Source: Symsagittifera roscoffensis
Lineage: Eukaryota; Xenacoelomorpha; Acoela; Convolutidae
Length of the DNA: 64,000 nucleotides
Direction of reading: 5' to 3'
Assembly (NCBI RefSeq): GCF_963678635.1
Contig: NC_087066.1
Coordinates: forward strand, 64,920,282 to 64,984,281
Shown piece by piece: positions 48,901 to 51,900 of the stretch. Every line of letters begins with the position of its first letter. The first letter of the stretch is position 1. A program made the position numbers and the translations under genes. The notes under the pieces were generated by a model, which was given only the letters and a program-made list of their open reading frames with translations, searched no databases and had not been told where the DNA came from.

Positions 48901-51900
48901 GCGTAATTGTCTAAAAAAACCGCTCAAATCTTACATATTTTCCAGTGGTTATTTTGCTCGAGCATTTGAAAAATGTCGCTCACATTGTTTTTGGTCAAGA
49001 CATCGAAAAATTGTATGATTAGCATTTTCCCATACATTTGATGCAGGCAATTGTATGATAAGCTTTTTCGGTGTGGGGAAATTTAAAATAAGCATTTTCG
49101 GTTTAGGGATGTCAACCCGGGGTCACATTACCTTTCCAGGCCTTTTTGTTGGTTTTAATCGGTTTTTTTATAAGACCGCTCAAAAACCGCTCTAAAACCG
49201 CTCAAATCTTGCTTGAAAAACCGTTCAAAAATCACCGCAAGAAATGAGCTGTTTTTGAGCGGTTTTTTCAGCAAGATTTGAGCGGTTTGAGCGGTTTTTC
49301 CAAATCTTGCTGAAAACCGCTCAAATCTTGCTGAAAAACCGCTCAAACCGCTCATATCTTGAGCGGTTTTTGAGCGGGATCTCGACCCGGGCTATGATCA
49401 TATGCATGAAAATTATAGTCCTCGGCTTGAATCTTCGAACCAAATATGTATTAGATAACGAATGATTGGCATAATCACCAATCTGAACAACGACTGATGT
49501 ACCACAGCGAATGATGGCATTTTCAATTTAACTTTCTTTCCTTTTTTTCAGTTCCTACAGCGGCAACGTGAGTTCTCGTCCGATAGAAGTGTTCACGTGC
49601 GTGAATTGCGCGACACCGTTCAGGGTACGCGAGCAGACCATATTGAACGCCAGATGAAGGGACAACATAGGTTCAGCCGAGAACCCACACTCATCCACAC
49701 CACTAGTATTATGGGGGGACAGCTAGATGATCTCGGAGGGAACAGTGGTACCCAAAAACCACATCATCATAGTACTGAGTACATAGAACAATTCGAAGGT
49801 ACGTTACGACGGTTTTTTCATACTCGTATAACCAAATGGTTTCCAAATTTGAATTAAGTCGGCCCAACCAGAAATTTACATAATTGTTATCGAGCAGCCG
49901 ATAGTTTGATAAGTTTTCAGGGAAAACCAATTGAGTTTCAACATGGATGGGTAGTCTTTACAAAATTTCATGACAATCTTGAGCACCATGAAATTGTTTC
50001 ATCTTAAAAGTAACAGAAAGCGGAACATTGGGGTGGTAAATTTGTTCTTTTTTTTCCAGAAGTGTGTCTGCCGGCTTTGTTCATGCCTACCAGAACAGGA
50101 GTTATCTACAATGCCAGGGTGGGCAAATCAATTGCACCCTCAGGTAAAAACATAAAAAATAGTTAAGGCAACTGGCTGTATACGGCAAAATAACTATATA
50201 TTTGTCAAGATAGACAAAAATTTCAACTATTGTTTTGCTTAAACCATTTTTCAAATACGTGGATTTAAATGATATTGAATTACAGATTGGCGCATAAAAA
50301 ATTTTATTCTTTTTTAAAAGCACTGAAAAAAAAGGAATGCACAATTCTTTCCTTCGATTCAGGGGCGGATTTAGGAGGGGGGGCTTTTTTTTCAGGGATT
50401 CGACCCCCTGCGGACGCTGTTTCCTCAGGGATTCGACTCCCTGCCGACCCAAAGGGTCCCCCCTTTGTACTAATTTGGGATATCCATTTTTGGTGACAGA
50501 CACTGAAATTTTTCTAAAGGCGCCAATATATACTAATTTTGAGGGGGGGAGCGCGCGCCAAAAATTTTTTGGTCAAAATTTCCAAAAAGTGCCTAAAACC
50601 CCTTTTCGGCCTGTTTTTTGCAAAATTTTGCCTGCGGCGCAGAAATTTTGGCCAAAACAGAGTCTTTGTAATGCTTTGAGAGAGCTCGGAAAATCAATTT
50701 GGTCGACAAAATTTTCGAAATTTTTTTGAAAATCCGCCTCGCTTGAGAAAATCCTAGATCCGCTCCTGCTTCGATTCCTTTCCTTCTTTTATATTCTGTT
50801 ATATTTGGATATAGATACAATCTAAATCAAACTGATGTGATAATTTTTCAGGAGCCCCCCTGCGTCTGACGCAGCCACCTGCCATCTTCCAGCTTCCCGC
50901 TTTGCCCCCCAGTGCCGCTCAACTGATGGGGGAGGAGTATGAATTCGTAGACCTACTAGGCAACACCCCTCTAGTCAGCAAACCCTCCATGCAACAACCG
51001 GGTGGGGGCGGTGCAGGGCCATACAATAGTGAGCCATTCAGCAACTATGACCAAAACGATACAATAACGGAAGCCATAAAACGATATAATAAAGGTATCA
51101 AAATTAACGCGAAACCCCCTTATATTAGGACACAAATCTCTTTTTTCATTTACTTTTCCTACCCCCACCTCCAGGGGCGGATTTAGCGGGGGGCGGGGGG
51201 GGGGCGGACGCCCTTTCTTCAGGGATTCGACCCCCTGCCGACCCAAAGGGTCCCCCCTTTGATACTTTTTCAGAAATCCATTTTTGGCCGACCGACCCTA
51301 AAATTTTTCTAAAGGCGCCTTTGGCGCCAATATATACTAACTTTGAGAGGGAGCGCACACCAAAAAAAACGAAATTTTTTTTGGTCAAAATTTTCTAAAA
51401 AGTGCCTTAAAACGCCTTCTTTGGCGCCTTTTTCAAAATTTTGCCTGCGGCGCACAAAATTTGACCAAAACAGGGTCTTTTTAGTGCTTTGGGAGAGCTC
51501 GGAAAATCAATTCGGGTCGACCTTATAAAAAAAAGGTCGACAAAAATTTGTGAAAATCCGCCCCCCCCCCCCCCCCCCCCTCGAGAAAATCCTAGATCCG
51601 CCCCTGTCCACCTCACATGAACCTCACAAATGTAACGAATGCAGGGGCGGATTTAAGGGAGGGGGCGGGGCGGACTCTTTCTCACAGGGATTCGACCCCC
51701 TGCCGACCAAAGGGTCCTCCCTTTGTACTATTTTGAGATATCCATTTTTGGTGACGGACCCTCCAAATTTTTCTAAAGGCGCCATTGGCGCCAATATATA
51801 CTACATTTAAGGTTTAAGGTAGGGGGGGGCCAAAAACGAAATTTTCCAAAAAGTGCCTAAAAATGCTTTTTAGAACCTGTTTTTCAAAAATTAAAGTTTG

